NCBI GenBank assembly: GCA_028289185.1
Contig: JAQGGV010000055.1
Location: 1-7,960, forward strand
From: Candidatus Saccharimonadota bacterium
Lineage (GTDB): Bacteria > Patescibacteriota > Saccharimonadia > Saccharimonadales > Saccharimonadaceae
DNA: 7,960 nucleotides
Direction: 5' to 3'
A model generated the notes under the pieces. It saw only the letters and a list, made by a program, of their open reading frames with translations, ran no database searches and was not told the DNA's origin. Positions 1 through 6,399 of this stretch are shown piece by piece; position 1 is the first letter of the stretch; every line of letters begins with the position of its first letter. The translations under genes and the position numbers were made by a program.

Positions 1-593
1 CAATTGGTTTTCATGGTGAAGAAACAGAAGACGTCGTCGGTACGTCAAATTCACTCTGGATCGTTGATCCAATCGACGGTACATCCAGCTTTGTCCACGG
101 CCTCCCATATTGTATGAACATGGCTGCCCTCGTGGACGACAATGAAATTGTGGCCAGCGTTCTGTATGATTTTGTGAACGATGAGTTGTTTACAGCCAAA
201 AAAGGTCAAGGTGCTTTCAAAAACGACAAGCCGATTTCGATTGCTGACGAACCACTCGATAATTCGATTGTATTTAGCGGTTCGCATGCGTACAAAAATA
301 TTTATCCTTTATTGCAGCCGCACGGCATTGGTATGTTTGCACCGATTGGCGCATCGGGGTATGAGTTTAGCCGGCTGGCTCAGGGCAATATTCAAGGAGT
401 CACGAAACTTCATAGCAGATCACAAATCCACGACAATGCACCTGGTATGTTGCTCGTTCGCGAAGCAGGTGGTGTCATTGTTCCGTTTAGCCAAAATCAA
501 CATGAATATGAAATGGGACAATTTGTGGCATGTACGCCAAAACTGGCTGAAGTATTTGAGGCTGAACGGGCCGCGATTACGTCGACTCTTTAG
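1..593 (+). CDS. Inositol monophosphatase superfamily phosphatase (5' partial)
   Basis: A Mg2+-dependent, Li+-sensitive-type sugar, inositol or nucleotide phosphatase, expected in the cytoplasm. The reading frame is open from base 3 and ends at TAG 591-593, giving about 196 visible residues. Family members usually have 250-270 residues, so roughly 60-70 N-terminal residues lie upstream. Three family metal sites are visible: GEE (bases 15-23), the DPIDGT signature preceded by WIV (bases 57-83), and the second Asp motif HDNAPG (Asp at bases 432-434), followed by LLVREAGG. The usual Asn after DPIDGT-x is Ser here, and the usual W-D of motif 2 is H-D, so it is a divergent member. The family includes inositol monophosphatase, 3'-phosphoadenosine-phosphate phosphatase (CysQ) and class IV fructose-1,6-bisphosphatase. 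Glycolytic neighbours make a sugar bisphosphatase attractive, but the sequence alone does not decide. Its stop overlaps the stop of the convergent rel gene by 4 bases. Confidence 0.88.
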   Translation, partial: IGFHGEETEDVVGTSNSLWIVDPIDGTSSFVHGLPYCMNMAALVDDNEIVASVLYDFVNDELFTAKKGQGAFKNDKPISIADEPLDNSIVFSGSHAYKNIYPLLQPHGIGMFAPIGASGYEFSRLAQGNIQGVTKLHSRSQIHDNAPGMLLVREAGGVIVPFSQNQHEYEMGQFVACTPKLAEVFEAERAAITSTL

Positions 594-2146
594 TTATCCT
601 TGGACTTTTTTGTCTTTTTCTTGCGGACAGCTTTTTCGCGGATGATTGCCGCTGCACCCGTAATTGCCTGTAGTAGGCCAGCCTTTCGAAGCTGCATACG
701 AAGTTTGGATCGAGCATGCGTGGTCGTGACAAGCTCCTGCCATGTGGGTTTTGCCTGGCCTGTTTTGCGTGTCGTAACTTCGACGACGTCGCCATTATGA
801 AGCGGTTTGTCAAAGGCATGGATATTGCCATTAACGCGGAAACTATAGGCACGATTACCGATATCGCTATGGACCAAGTAGGCGAAATCAAGTGGCAGGG
901 CGCCCTCGGGCAAATTATAAATATCACCCCTCGGTGAGTAAACGAAGATGCGGTTACCAAACAAATCGATGTTCAGTTGGTCGTCACTAATATCCTCGCC
1001 CTCACGAATCCTGGTGGCAACTTCCTGCATCTGTGTAATCCATTGCAACTCGGCAGGTAGCTGGCTCATGAGCTGATTTTTGGCGTAGGCTTTCGAGCCT
1101 TTTTGGTCATGGTAGTGGAAACTGGCGGCCAGTCCGCGTTCGGCGTAATCGTGCATTTCCTGGGTGCGGATTTGAAACTCGACGATTTGCTCATTTGGCG
1201 TGATAACGGTCGTATGAATACTTTGGTAACCGTTTGGTTTTGGAATGGCAATATAGTCCTTGATACGGGCAATCATTGGCTGGTACATCCCATGGAGGAT
1301 GCCAAGTACTCGGTAGCACGCTTCGTTGTCTCGGACGATAACGCGCAACGCCATCAGGTCGTAAATATCATCCATGTTGCCATCAACTTTTTTGAGTTTG
1401 CGGTGCAGGCTGTAAATACTTTTGACGCGCCCATTCACTTCAAATTCAAGGCCTTGTTTGGTAAGTTCTTTTTCAACATCGAGCCGAACGGTGCCGAGCT
1501 TACGGGTGCTTTTGCCTAGGCGCTTTTTGAGGAGGTTTTGCAGACGCTCATATTCCTTGGGTTCAAGGTAGTGAAAGGCCAGATCCTCGATTTGTATACG
1601 GACACGACCCATGCCTAGGCGATCGGCCATTGGCGCGAACACTTCCAGCGACTCGCGGGCAATTTTGTGCTGCTTTTCCTTGGGCATATACTGCAGGGTC
1701 TGCAGGTTATGCAAACGATCAGAGAGCTTGATAATAAGCACGCGCACATCTTGGCTGACAGCGATGAGGAGTTTGGACAGATTATCCTTTGTCTGCGGCA
1801 AATAACTTTCCAAATCACGCATACCGGCACGCGCCTGGCTGATTTTGGTAACGCCATCGACCAAAAAGGCCACGTCGCGACCAAAAAAACTCTCGATTTC
1901 AGCCAGCGTTGCCGGTGTGTCCTCAACGGTATCATGCAAAACACCTGCCAGGACACTATCGACATCCATGTCCCATTCGATCAAGTTGTAGGCAACTGCT
2001 AGTGGGTGCGTGATGTAGGGTTTGCCGCTGCGGCGTTTTTGCCCCATGTGCTTCTCGGTGGCATAGGCAATGGCATGTTCCAGCTCGGCGAGTTGATCTT
2101 CGTCGTACACTTCCCGGGCTAGTCGCAGAACTTCACGTTTCTCCAT
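590..2146 (-). CDS. rel: Bifunctional (p)ppGpp synthetase/hydrolase, Rel/SpoT family, short C-terminus
   Basis: Makes (p)ppGpp from ATP plus GDP/GTP and hydrolyses it, setting the stringent response. The protein has 518 residues. The N-terminal HD hydrolase domain (about 20-190) keeps H47, H71-D72, E75-D76, D143 and N147 (DRLHN), so hydrolysis looks intact. The synthetase domain (about 235-350) has GRVKS (239-243), D263, the RIKD motif (294-297; RxKD is typical of bifunctional enzymes, against ExDD in RelA), PKPNGYQS (302-309) and EFQIRT with E323. The usual AAHW is AASF. A TGS domain follows (about 393-460), with the tRNA-end-contacting-type His at 426. The chain then ends in a helical stretch and a Lys-rich tail; the zinc-finger and ACT/RRM domains of long Rel proteins (usually 700 or more residues) are missing. 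The start is ATG at 2146, 8 bases after a TATACT box. It is transcribed divergently from gap, and its stop overlaps the phosphatase stop. Confidence 0.95.
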   Translation of the reverse strand: MEKREVLRLAREVYDEDQLAELEHAIAYATEKHMGQKRRSGKPYITHPLAVAYNLIEWDMDVDSVLAGVLHDTVEDTPATLAEIESFFGRDVAFLVDGVTKISQARAGMRDLESYLPQTKDNLSKLLIAVSQDVRVLIIKLSDRLHNLQTLQYMPKEKQHKIARESLEVFAPMADRLGMGRVRIQIEDLAFHYLEPKEYERLQNLLKKRLGKSTRKLGTVRLDVEKELTKQGLEFEVNGRVKSIYSLHRKLKKVDGNMDDIYDLMALRVIVRDNEACYRVLGILHGMYQPMIARIKDYIAIPKPNGYQSIHTTVITPNEQIVEFQIRTQEMHDYAERGLAASFHYHDQKGSKAYAKNQLMSQLPAELQWITQMQEVATRIREGEDISDDQLNIDLFGNRIFVYSPRGDIYNLPEGALPLDFAYLVHSDIGNRAYSFRVNGNIHAFDKPLHNGDVVEVTTRKTGQAKPTWQELVTTTHARSKLRMQLRKAGLLQAITGAAAIIREKAVRKKKTKKSKDN

Positions 2147-2161
2147 GTCCTATAAGTATAA
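2147..2161 (-). promoter_or_regulatory. rel promoter -10, start-proximal (near-leaderless)
   Basis: Read on the minus strand, TATACT (2160-2155, 5 of 6 matches to TATAAT) is followed by 8 bases and then the rel ATG. Transcription would begin about 7 bases past the box, near 2148, leaving a leader of about 0-3 bases. No good -35 is seen: the hexamer at 17-base spacing is TGCGGA. An AGGA lies 1 base before the ATG, too close for normal Shine-Dalgarno use. The 11-mer TTATACTTATA here is identical to the one at the rpiB promoter. Confidence 0.6.
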
Positions 2162-2166
2162 ACTAT

Positions 2167-2196
2167 TTGCACTCTGGTCCGCATCTGCTATACAAT
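2167..2196 (+). promoter_or_regulatory. gap promoter (-35 and extended -10)
   Basis: TTGCAC (2167-2172) is a -35 candidate with 4 of 6 matches. The -10 is either TATACA (2189-2194, 16-base spacer, preceded by an extended TG at 2186-2187) or TACAAT (2191-2196, 18-base spacer, 5 of 6 matches). The predicted start near 2201-2203 leaves a leader of about 43-45 bases, unlike the near-leaderless rel, rpiB and kinase promoters. The leader carries AAAAGGGA (2227-2234), a somewhat distant ribosome site 11 bases before the ATG. The spacer of this promoter occupies the position where a -35 for divergent rel would lie, so the two promoters probably share sites. Confidence 0.5.
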
Positions 2197-2245
2197 CAAT
2201 AGGAAAGAACTAACGCTTATTTACGGAAAAGGGACGGCACATACA

Positions 2246-3265
2246 ATGGCACAAGCAAAACTGGGCATCAATGGATTTGGTCGTATCGGCCGCAACGCAT
2301 TCAAAATTGCATTTGAACGAAGCGACCTCGAAGTCGTGGCGATTAACGACTTAACAGATACAAAAACATTGGCATATCTGTTAAAACACGACAGTAACTA
2401 TGGCACCTACCAGCATGATGTGACCTACGACGAATCAAATATTATTGTCGATGGTAAACCAATCAAAGTATTGGCCGAAAAGGACCCCGCTGCGCTGCCA
2501 TGGGGTGATTTGGGCGTTGAACTGGTGATTGAATCAACTGGCCGTTTCACCAAAAAAGAAGACGCTGAACTGCATATCACCGGTGGTGGTGCCAAAAAGG
2601 TCATTATCAGTGGCCCAAGTAAATCGGATGGTGTCGACACGATCGTCATCGGCGCCAACGACGACAAAGTCGAAAATGCGACTGATGTTGTCAGTAATGC
2701 CAGCTGTACGACCAACAGCTTGGGTGCCGTCATGGCGATTCTGGATAGCGAGTTTGGTGTCGAGAAATCCATGCTTACCACTGTTCACAGTTACACTGCC
2801 AGTCAAGCTTTGCAAGATGCGCCAAACAAAGACCTACGCGAAGGTCGCAATGCTTCTGAAAACATCGTCCCAACGACGACCGGTGCCGCAATCGCCGTTA
2901 CCAAGACCTTGCCACAACTGGTTGGCAAATTCGATGGCCTGTCGATTCGTGTTCCGACCGCCGTTGTGTCCATTAGCGATGTGACTGCACTTTTGTCAAA
3001 GGATGTGACTGTCGAGCAAGTCAACGAAGTATTCAAGAAAGCCGCCAAAGAGCCTTTCTACCAGGGAATCCTGGCCGTCAGTGAGGAACCACTTGTGTCT
3101 CGTGACTACATTGGTAACAGCCACTCTGGCACCGTAGATCTATTGCTGACAAAAGTCGTCGGTGGTAACTTGATCAAAATCTGTGTCTGGTACGACAACG
3201 AATGGGGCTACAGTAATCGTCTGGTTGAACTCGTTGCCGATATTGGCAAGACACTTTCCCAGTAG
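2246..3265 (+). CDS. gap: Type I glyceraldehyde-3-phosphate dehydrogenase
   Basis: Oxidises and phosphorylates glyceraldehyde-3-phosphate to 1,3-bisphosphoglycerate in cytoplasmic glycolysis, reversible in gluconeogenesis. The 339 residues match the normal family length (330-340). The Rossmann NAD-binding motif NGFGRIGR is at residues 9-16. D35 (in IND-L) after the second strand is the residue type that favours NAD+ over NADP+. The catalytic motif SNASCTTN (150-157) holds Cys154, and His181 (in VHSYT) is the base. KDLREGR and PTTTGAA follow, and the C-terminal signature WYDNEWGYSNR is at 315-325. The ATG start is supported by full-length homology immediately from the N-terminal strand (KLGINGFG). 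It stands alone between its own promoter and a highly structured 170-base gap before rpiB, so it is probably a separate transcription unit from the pentose-phosphate operon. No irregularity is seen. Confidence 0.98.
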   Translation: MAQAKLGINGFGRIGRNAFKIAFERSDLEVVAINDLTDTKTLAYLLKHDSNYGTYQHDVTYDESNIIVDGKPIKVLAEKDPAALPWGDLGVELVIESTGRFTKKEDAELHITGGGAKKVIISGPSKSDGVDTIVIGANDDKVENATDVVSNASCTTNSLGAVMAILDSEFGVEKSMLTTVHSYTASQALQDAPNKDLREGRNASENIVPTTTGAAIAVTKTLPQLVGKFDGLSIRVPTAVVSISDVTALLSKDVTVEQVNEVFKKAAKEPFYQGILAVSEEPLVSRDYIGNSHSGTVDLLLTKVVGGNLIKICVWYDNEWGYSNRLVELVADIGKTLSQ

Positions 3266-3269
3266 TCAT

Positions 3270-3396
3270 AGCTTGGCTGCTCAAACGTTTATCTCAACAG
3301 ACCGTTACGCGTCTTGAAATTCACGTTTTAGCGATGTAATTTCAAGGGCTGCACTTCGCTTTTAGTCTGTTTCAATAAAGTTTAAGCTGCCAAGCT
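3270..3396. other. 127-base imperfect palindrome / candidate structured RNA
   Basis: This fills most of the gene-free gap 3266-3435. Nested inverted repeats pair without any G-U: 3270-3277/3389-3396 (8 bp), 3279-3281/3385-3387 (3), 3283-3286/3380-3383 (4), 3288-3292/3375-3379 (5), 3296-3302/3365-3371 (7) and 3313-3321/3338-3346 (9). The first three segments are separated by single mismatches, and a bulge at 3287 and a 3x3 internal loop come next. A 10/18-base bubble then precedes the 9-bp apical stem and its 16-base loop. The loop segment 3330-3337 can also pair with 3353-3360 (7 of 8), giving an H-type pseudoknot. No long T-run follows. It may be a gap 3' UTR or terminator, an independent RNA, or a palindromic DNA element. 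No target-site duplication is visible, and the strand cannot be fixed because all pairs are Watson-Crick. Confidence 0.65.
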
Positions 3397-3399
3397 CCC

Positions 3400-3428
3400 T
3401 TGCCCGAAACCTTGGTAACGCTTATACT
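3400..3428 (+). promoter_or_regulatory. rpiB operon promoter, start-proximal (near-leaderless)
   Basis: TTGCCC (3400-3405, 4 of 6 to TTGACA) and TATACT (3423-3428, 5 of 6 to TATAAT) are separated by the optimal 17 bases. The rpiB ATG begins at 3436, 7 bases after the box, so the predicted start point falls on or next to the initiation codon. No Shine-Dalgarno sequence is present. This is the best-formed promoter in the window, and it begins just 4 bases past the end of the long palindrome. Confidence 0.7.
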
Positions 3429-3435
3429 TATAAAC

Positions 3436-3891
3436 ATGAAAATCTACCTGGGTTCTGATCATGCTGGCTTTGATTTGAAGGAAAAAGTATTTGCCTACCT
3501 CGCCAAGCGCAAGCTAAATGTCGAGGACGTTGGCGACAAGACGCTCAACCCAGATGATGACTTCCCGCAGTTTGCCCAAATTGCTGCACTCAAAATTATA
3601 GGTGACGTGGATGACGATCCGCGAGCAATTCTGATTTGTGGTGGCGGACAGGGTATGGCGATGGCTGCCAATCGCTTCCGTAGTATCCGTGCCAGCGTCA
3701 TCTGGGACAGCGAGGAAGCGCGCATGACACGCAACGACAACGACAGCAACATCCTGTGTTTGCCGGCGCGCGTGCTCGAGCGCGAGAATGATACGGTGTG
3801 GCAAGACATTATTGATACGTGGCTACACACGCCTTTTGCCGGCGCCACGCGTTACAAACGTCGTAATGCGGAACTGGACGAGTTGGCCTAA
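3436..3891 (+). CDS. rpiB: Ribose-5-phosphate isomerase B
   Basis: Interconverts ribose-5-phosphate and ribulose-5-phosphate in the non-oxidative pentose phosphate pathway. It has 151 residues, the normal size for RpiB/LacAB (about 145-155). The N-terminal motif KIYLGSDHAGFDLKE places the SDHAG substrate-binding segment at residues 7-11. ICGGGQGMAMAANR carries the anion-binding glycine loop (in other RpiB proteins GTGIG or GSGNG). The catalytic base, usually Cys or Thr in the region after the second strand, cannot be fixed by eye. The C-terminal RxKR-rich end is typical. A TTG 36 bases upstream (3400) keeps the frame open, but it lies in the -35 box and adds residues that do not fit the family, so ATG 3436 is preferred. 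It is the first gene of a five-gene operon, and its TAA overlaps the rpe ATG by one base (TAATG), indicating coupled translation. Confidence 0.95.
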   Translation: MKIYLGSDHAGFDLKEKVFAYLAKRKLNVEDVGDKTLNPDDDFPQFAQIAALKIIGDVDDDPRAILICGGGQGMAMAANRFRSIRASVIWDSEEARMTRNDNDSNILCLPARVLERENDTVWQDIIDTWLHTPFAGATRYKRRNAELDELA

Positions 3892-4535
3892 TGGGGACGG
3901 TTGTGCCATGTGTGACTGTCAGTACGCCCGAGGAATACAAGGCATCGCTCGAACGTATTCATTTGTTTGCGACGCGTATCCATGTTGATATTAGCGACGG
4001 TGTGTTTGCGCCGACCAAACTAATTGGCCCGGAACATATCTGGTGGCCACAAGGTTGGGAAGTCGATGTGCATGTCATGGCCGAGCAGCCATCATTCTTT
4101 GTTCCCCAGCTGGTTGCTATTCGCCCGCATATGGTGACACTCCATGTCGAAACCAAGGAGGACCTGTTGCCAATGTTGCAGCAGATGAAGCAGGTCGGTA
4201 TCAAGGTTGGCATTTCATTGATGCGTCAAACGGTACCGAGCGATTTTGCTGGACTGATTGAGGCAGCCGACCACGTAATGATTTTTAGCGGTGAACTGGG
4301 TAAGTATGGCGGTACGGCCAGCCTGATGCAGCTCGAGAAAATCCGTTTGATTAAAAACATCAACGCTGGCGCCGAAATTGGCTGGGACGGTGGCATCAGT
4401 ATCGAAAACGCCTTCAGCCTGGCTCAGGGTGGCGTTGAAGTATTTAACGTTGGTGGTGCAATCCAAAAGGCGGCCGATCCGCAAGCGGCCTACAATGCGT
4501 TGGTCAAAGAAGTAAACAAACAGGGAGTGATGTAA
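3891..4535 (+). CDS. rpe: Ribulose-phosphate 3-epimerase family protein, divergent
   Basis: Likely interconverts ribulose-5-phosphate and xylulose-5-phosphate. The 214 residues fit the TIM-barrel family (210-230). The metal and acid-base set is present: H31 and D33 in HVDISDG, H61 in DVHVM, and D166 in GWDGGI. HVE (85-87) and the GGAI phosphate-loop end (188-191) also match. The usual MTV-x-PGFGGQ-x-F segment is replaced by MIFSGELGKYGGTASL (130-145), a longer loop that normally closes over the substrate, and the usual N-terminal SILSAD is also altered. Substrate choice could therefore differ, for example allulose-6-phosphate. Its neighbours, RpiB and transketolase, favour the pentose role. 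There is no Shine-Dalgarno; it starts on the A of the rpiB stop (TAATG) and ends in the same way on the transketolase start, so it is probably translated by coupling. Confidence 0.87.
   Translation: MGTVVPCVTVSTPEEYKASLERIHLFATRIHVDISDGVFAPTKLIGPEHIWWPQGWEVDVHVMAEQPSFFVPQLVAIRPHMVTLHVETKEDLLPMLQQMKQVGIKVGISLMRQTVPSDFAGLIEAADHVMIFSGELGKYGGTASLMQLEKIRLIKNINAGAEIGWDGGISIENAFSLAQGGVEVFNVGGAIQKAADPQAAYNALVKEVNKQGVM
4522..4527 (+). promoter_or_regulatory. Shine-Dalgarno of transketolase N subunit
   Basis: AGGGAG lies inside the last codons of rpe, 7 bases before the ATG at 4535, and fixes that start at the TAATG junction. Confidence 0.7.
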
Positions 4536-5404
4536 TGGCGGGCAAAGCAATAAAATTATCGGTCACTCAGCTCGAGCATAAGGCCTACACACTTCGTGAG
4601 GACATTATACGGATGCTAGAGCATGCCGGCAGCGGTCACAGTGCTGGGCCACTGGGGCTGGCGGAGATCTTTGCCGCGCTGTACTTCGACATTATGAAAT
4701 ACGACCCTAAAAACCCCGAATGGGATGAGCGCGACTTTTTCTTTTTGAGTAACGGCCACTGTGTACCTGTTCAGTACGCCGCCATGGCCGAGGCGGGTTT
4801 TTTCCCGAAAGAGGAACTTATGACGCTACGCAAACTCGGTTCGCGCCTGCAGGGTCACCCAGAACGTACAAAATTGCCAGGTTTAGAGAACACCAGCGGC
4901 CCACTTGGTAGCGGCCTATCCCAAGCATCGGGCGTTGCTTATACGTTGCAGTATATCGACAAGCAGCCGCACCGATGGGTGTATGCCGTCACTGGCGACG
5001 GCGAGCTGGACGAGGGTAATATCTGGGAGGCGGCTATGTTTGCTGGCAAATATAAATTGTCGCAACTGGTTGTCTTTGTCGACCGCAACAACATCCAGAT
5101 CGACGGTACAACCGACCATGTCATGCCGCTCGAGGACCTGCATGGCAAATGGGAGTCATTTGGCTGGCATGTCCAGGAAATCGATGGCCATAACGTCGAA
5201 AGCATTATTGACGCGGCTAGTATGGCCCGCGCGATTACCAACAAACCAAGCGTGATTATTGCGCATACGATTCCTGGTAAGGGTGTTGATTTCATGGAAT
5301 ACGACTATCATTGGCACGGTACGCCGCCAAATAGCGAACAGGCCAAGGACGCACTACATAAACTCCGTACGCTTGACGGCAAAATCACAGGAGAGCACGA
5401 ATGA
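4535..5404 (+). CDS. Transketolase, N-terminal subunit
   Basis: Half of a split, thiamine-diphosphate-dependent transketolase, which transfers a two-carbon ketol unit between pentose and other sugar phosphates. The 289 residues cover the pyrophosphate-binding domain. H35 (GSGHSAG) and H75 (SNGH) are catalytic-site histidines, with QGHP at 106-109 and GPLGSGLS at 122-129. The ThDP/Mg motif starts with GDG (154-156) and closes with NN (185-186); DGTTD follows. HWHGTPP (259-265) near the end matches the transketolase HG-P motif. The protein stops where the Pyr domain would begin, as in the two-gene transketolases of archaea, some Firmicutes and many CPR genomes. It has a strong upstream AGGGAG. 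Its TGA overlaps the C-subunit ATG (ATGA, 4 bases), giving coupled synthesis of equal amounts of the two halves. Confidence 0.96.
   Translation: MAGKAIKLSVTQLEHKAYTLREDIIRMLEHAGSGHSAGPLGLAEIFAALYFDIMKYDPKNPEWDERDFFFLSNGHCVPVQYAAMAEAGFFPKEELMTLRKLGSRLQGHPERTKLPGLENTSGPLGSGLSQASGVAYTLQYIDKQPHRWVYAVTGDGELDEGNIWEAAMFAGKYKLSQLVVFVDRNNIQIDGTTDHVMPLEDLHGKWESFGWHVQEIDGHNVESIIDAASMARAITNKPSVIIAHTIPGKGVDFMEYDYHWHGTPPNSEQAKDALHKLRTLDGKITGEHE
5389..5394 (+). promoter_or_regulatory. Shine-Dalgarno of transketolase C subunit
   Basis: AGGAGA sits in the last codons of the N subunit, 6 bases before the ATG at 5401. Its presence argues that the two halves are separately initiated genes and not one gene broken by a sequencing error. 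Confidence 0.75.
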
Positions 5405-6399
5405 GCCACTATCCCCTCGTTGATAATCTATTCGCCGATGACGCGGCTCAGGAGCCAACACGTGCCGGCTTTGGTCGTGGCCTAAAGGCCGCTGGCGAGG
5501 CTGACGAACGAGTTGTCGCCCTATGTGCCGACTTGACCGAAAGTACTCAGATGAGCAAATTTAGGGACGCCTTCCCAGAACGATTTGTCGAAATTGGCGT
5601 CGCCGAGCAAAACCTTGTCACTGTTGCGAGTGGTATGGCCCGCGCTGGCAAGATTCCGTTTACCAGCAGCTACGCTGCCTTTAGTCCAGGCCGAAACTGG
5701 GAACAGATTCGCACGACCATCGCCCTCAACGATCAGCCAGTCAAAATCGTTGGCTCGCACGCCGGCGTGAGTGTCGGACCCGACGGGGCAACGCACCAAA
5801 TGCTTGAGGACATTGCGTTGATGCGTGTCCTGCCGAACATGATTGTCGTTGCACCTGGTGACAGCGTTGAGGCCGAAAAGGCAACACTTGCGATTGCCGG
5901 CAATGGTAAACCAAGCTATATCCGACTGGCCCGCGAAAAAACCCCGATCTTTAGTACGGCTGATTCGCCATTCGAAATCGGCAAGGCGTATGTACTGCGC
6001 GAGGGTAGCGATGTGACACTTTTGGGAACCGGAACAATGACATACCAACTATTGGTGGCTGCGAAAGAACTCGATAATATGGGGATAAACGCCGAAGTTG
6101 TGCATGTGCCAACTATCAAACCATTGGACAACGATACGATTCTAGCCAGCGCACATAAGACTGGTCGTGTTGTGACTGCCGAGGAAGCCCAGATCAAAGG
6201 TGGTTTTGGTGGCGCAGTTGCCGAACTGCTTTCTGAATCACTTCCAACGCCGCTTTTACGTGTTGGTATGCAGGATCGTTTTGGCGAATCAGGCGCTCCA
6301 AACGAATTACTAGAGCATTTTGGACTGACAGGTGCTAAAATTGCAAGTAAGGTTAAGCAGTTTGTCGATACGACTGCGCAATATCACAGAGAATTCTAG
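5401..6399 (+). CDS. Transketolase, C-terminal subunit
   Basis: The second half of the split transketolase, carrying the pyrimidine-binding and C-terminal domains (332 residues, the usual size for this subunit). The Pyr domain has ADLTEST (43-49), and FVEIGVAEQN (62-71), whose E69 is the glutamate that activates the ThDP aminopyrimidine. SYAAFSPGRNWEQIR (90-104) follows, then the substrate-site segment GPDGATHQ (126-133). YIRLAREKTP marks the end of the Pyr domain, and the C-terminal domain continues with TLLGTGTM and EEAQIKGGFGGAVAELL. Pairing with the N subunit across the interface should form the complete active site. Together they give about 620 residues, close to a one-chain transketolase (about 630-670). 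The 4-base overlap upstream and the 7-base gap to the aldolase show one operon. DXS-like features such as an extra N-terminal insert are absent. Confidence 0.96.
   Translation: MSHYPLVDNLFADDAAQEPTRAGFGRGLKAAGEADERVVALCADLTESTQMSKFRDAFPERFVEIGVAEQNLVTVASGMARAGKIPFTSSYAAFSPGRNWEQIRTTIALNDQPVKIVGSHAGVSVGPDGATHQMLEDIALMRVLPNMIVVAPGDSVEAEKATLAIAGNGKPSYIRLAREKTPIFSTADSPFEIGKAYVLREGSDVTLLGTGTMTYQLLVAAKELDNMGINAEVVHVPTIKPLDNDTILASAHKTGRVVTAEEAQIKGGFGGAVAELLSESLPTPLLRVGMQDRFGESGAPNELLEHFGLTGAKIASKVKQFVDTTAQYHREF

Noticed and set aside
3270..3396. Signal-recognition-particle RNA
   Set aside because: The hairpin lacks the conserved GGAA-type tip and the symmetric purine-rich internal loop of SRP domain IV.
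3400..3435. TTG start for a 163-residue rpiB
   Set aside because: The TTG falls in the -35 box, and the added residues do not match the RpiB N-terminus, which begins at the ATG at 3436.
5402..5404. TGA read as an amino acid (recoded genetic code)
   Set aside because: Reading through gives no transketolase sequence, because the C subunit is in another frame. TGA therefore acts as a stop.
5521..6048. Open frame of 175 codons antisense to transketolase C subunit
   Set aside because: It lies wholly within a well-supported gene on the other strand and has Cys- and His-rich, low-complexity composition with no recognisable domain.
4535..6399. Transketolase broken by a frameshift or pseudogene event
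   Set aside because: Each half has a proper start, its own Shine-Dalgarno and family-typical ends. This two-gene form is known in archaea, Firmicutes and CPR bacteria.
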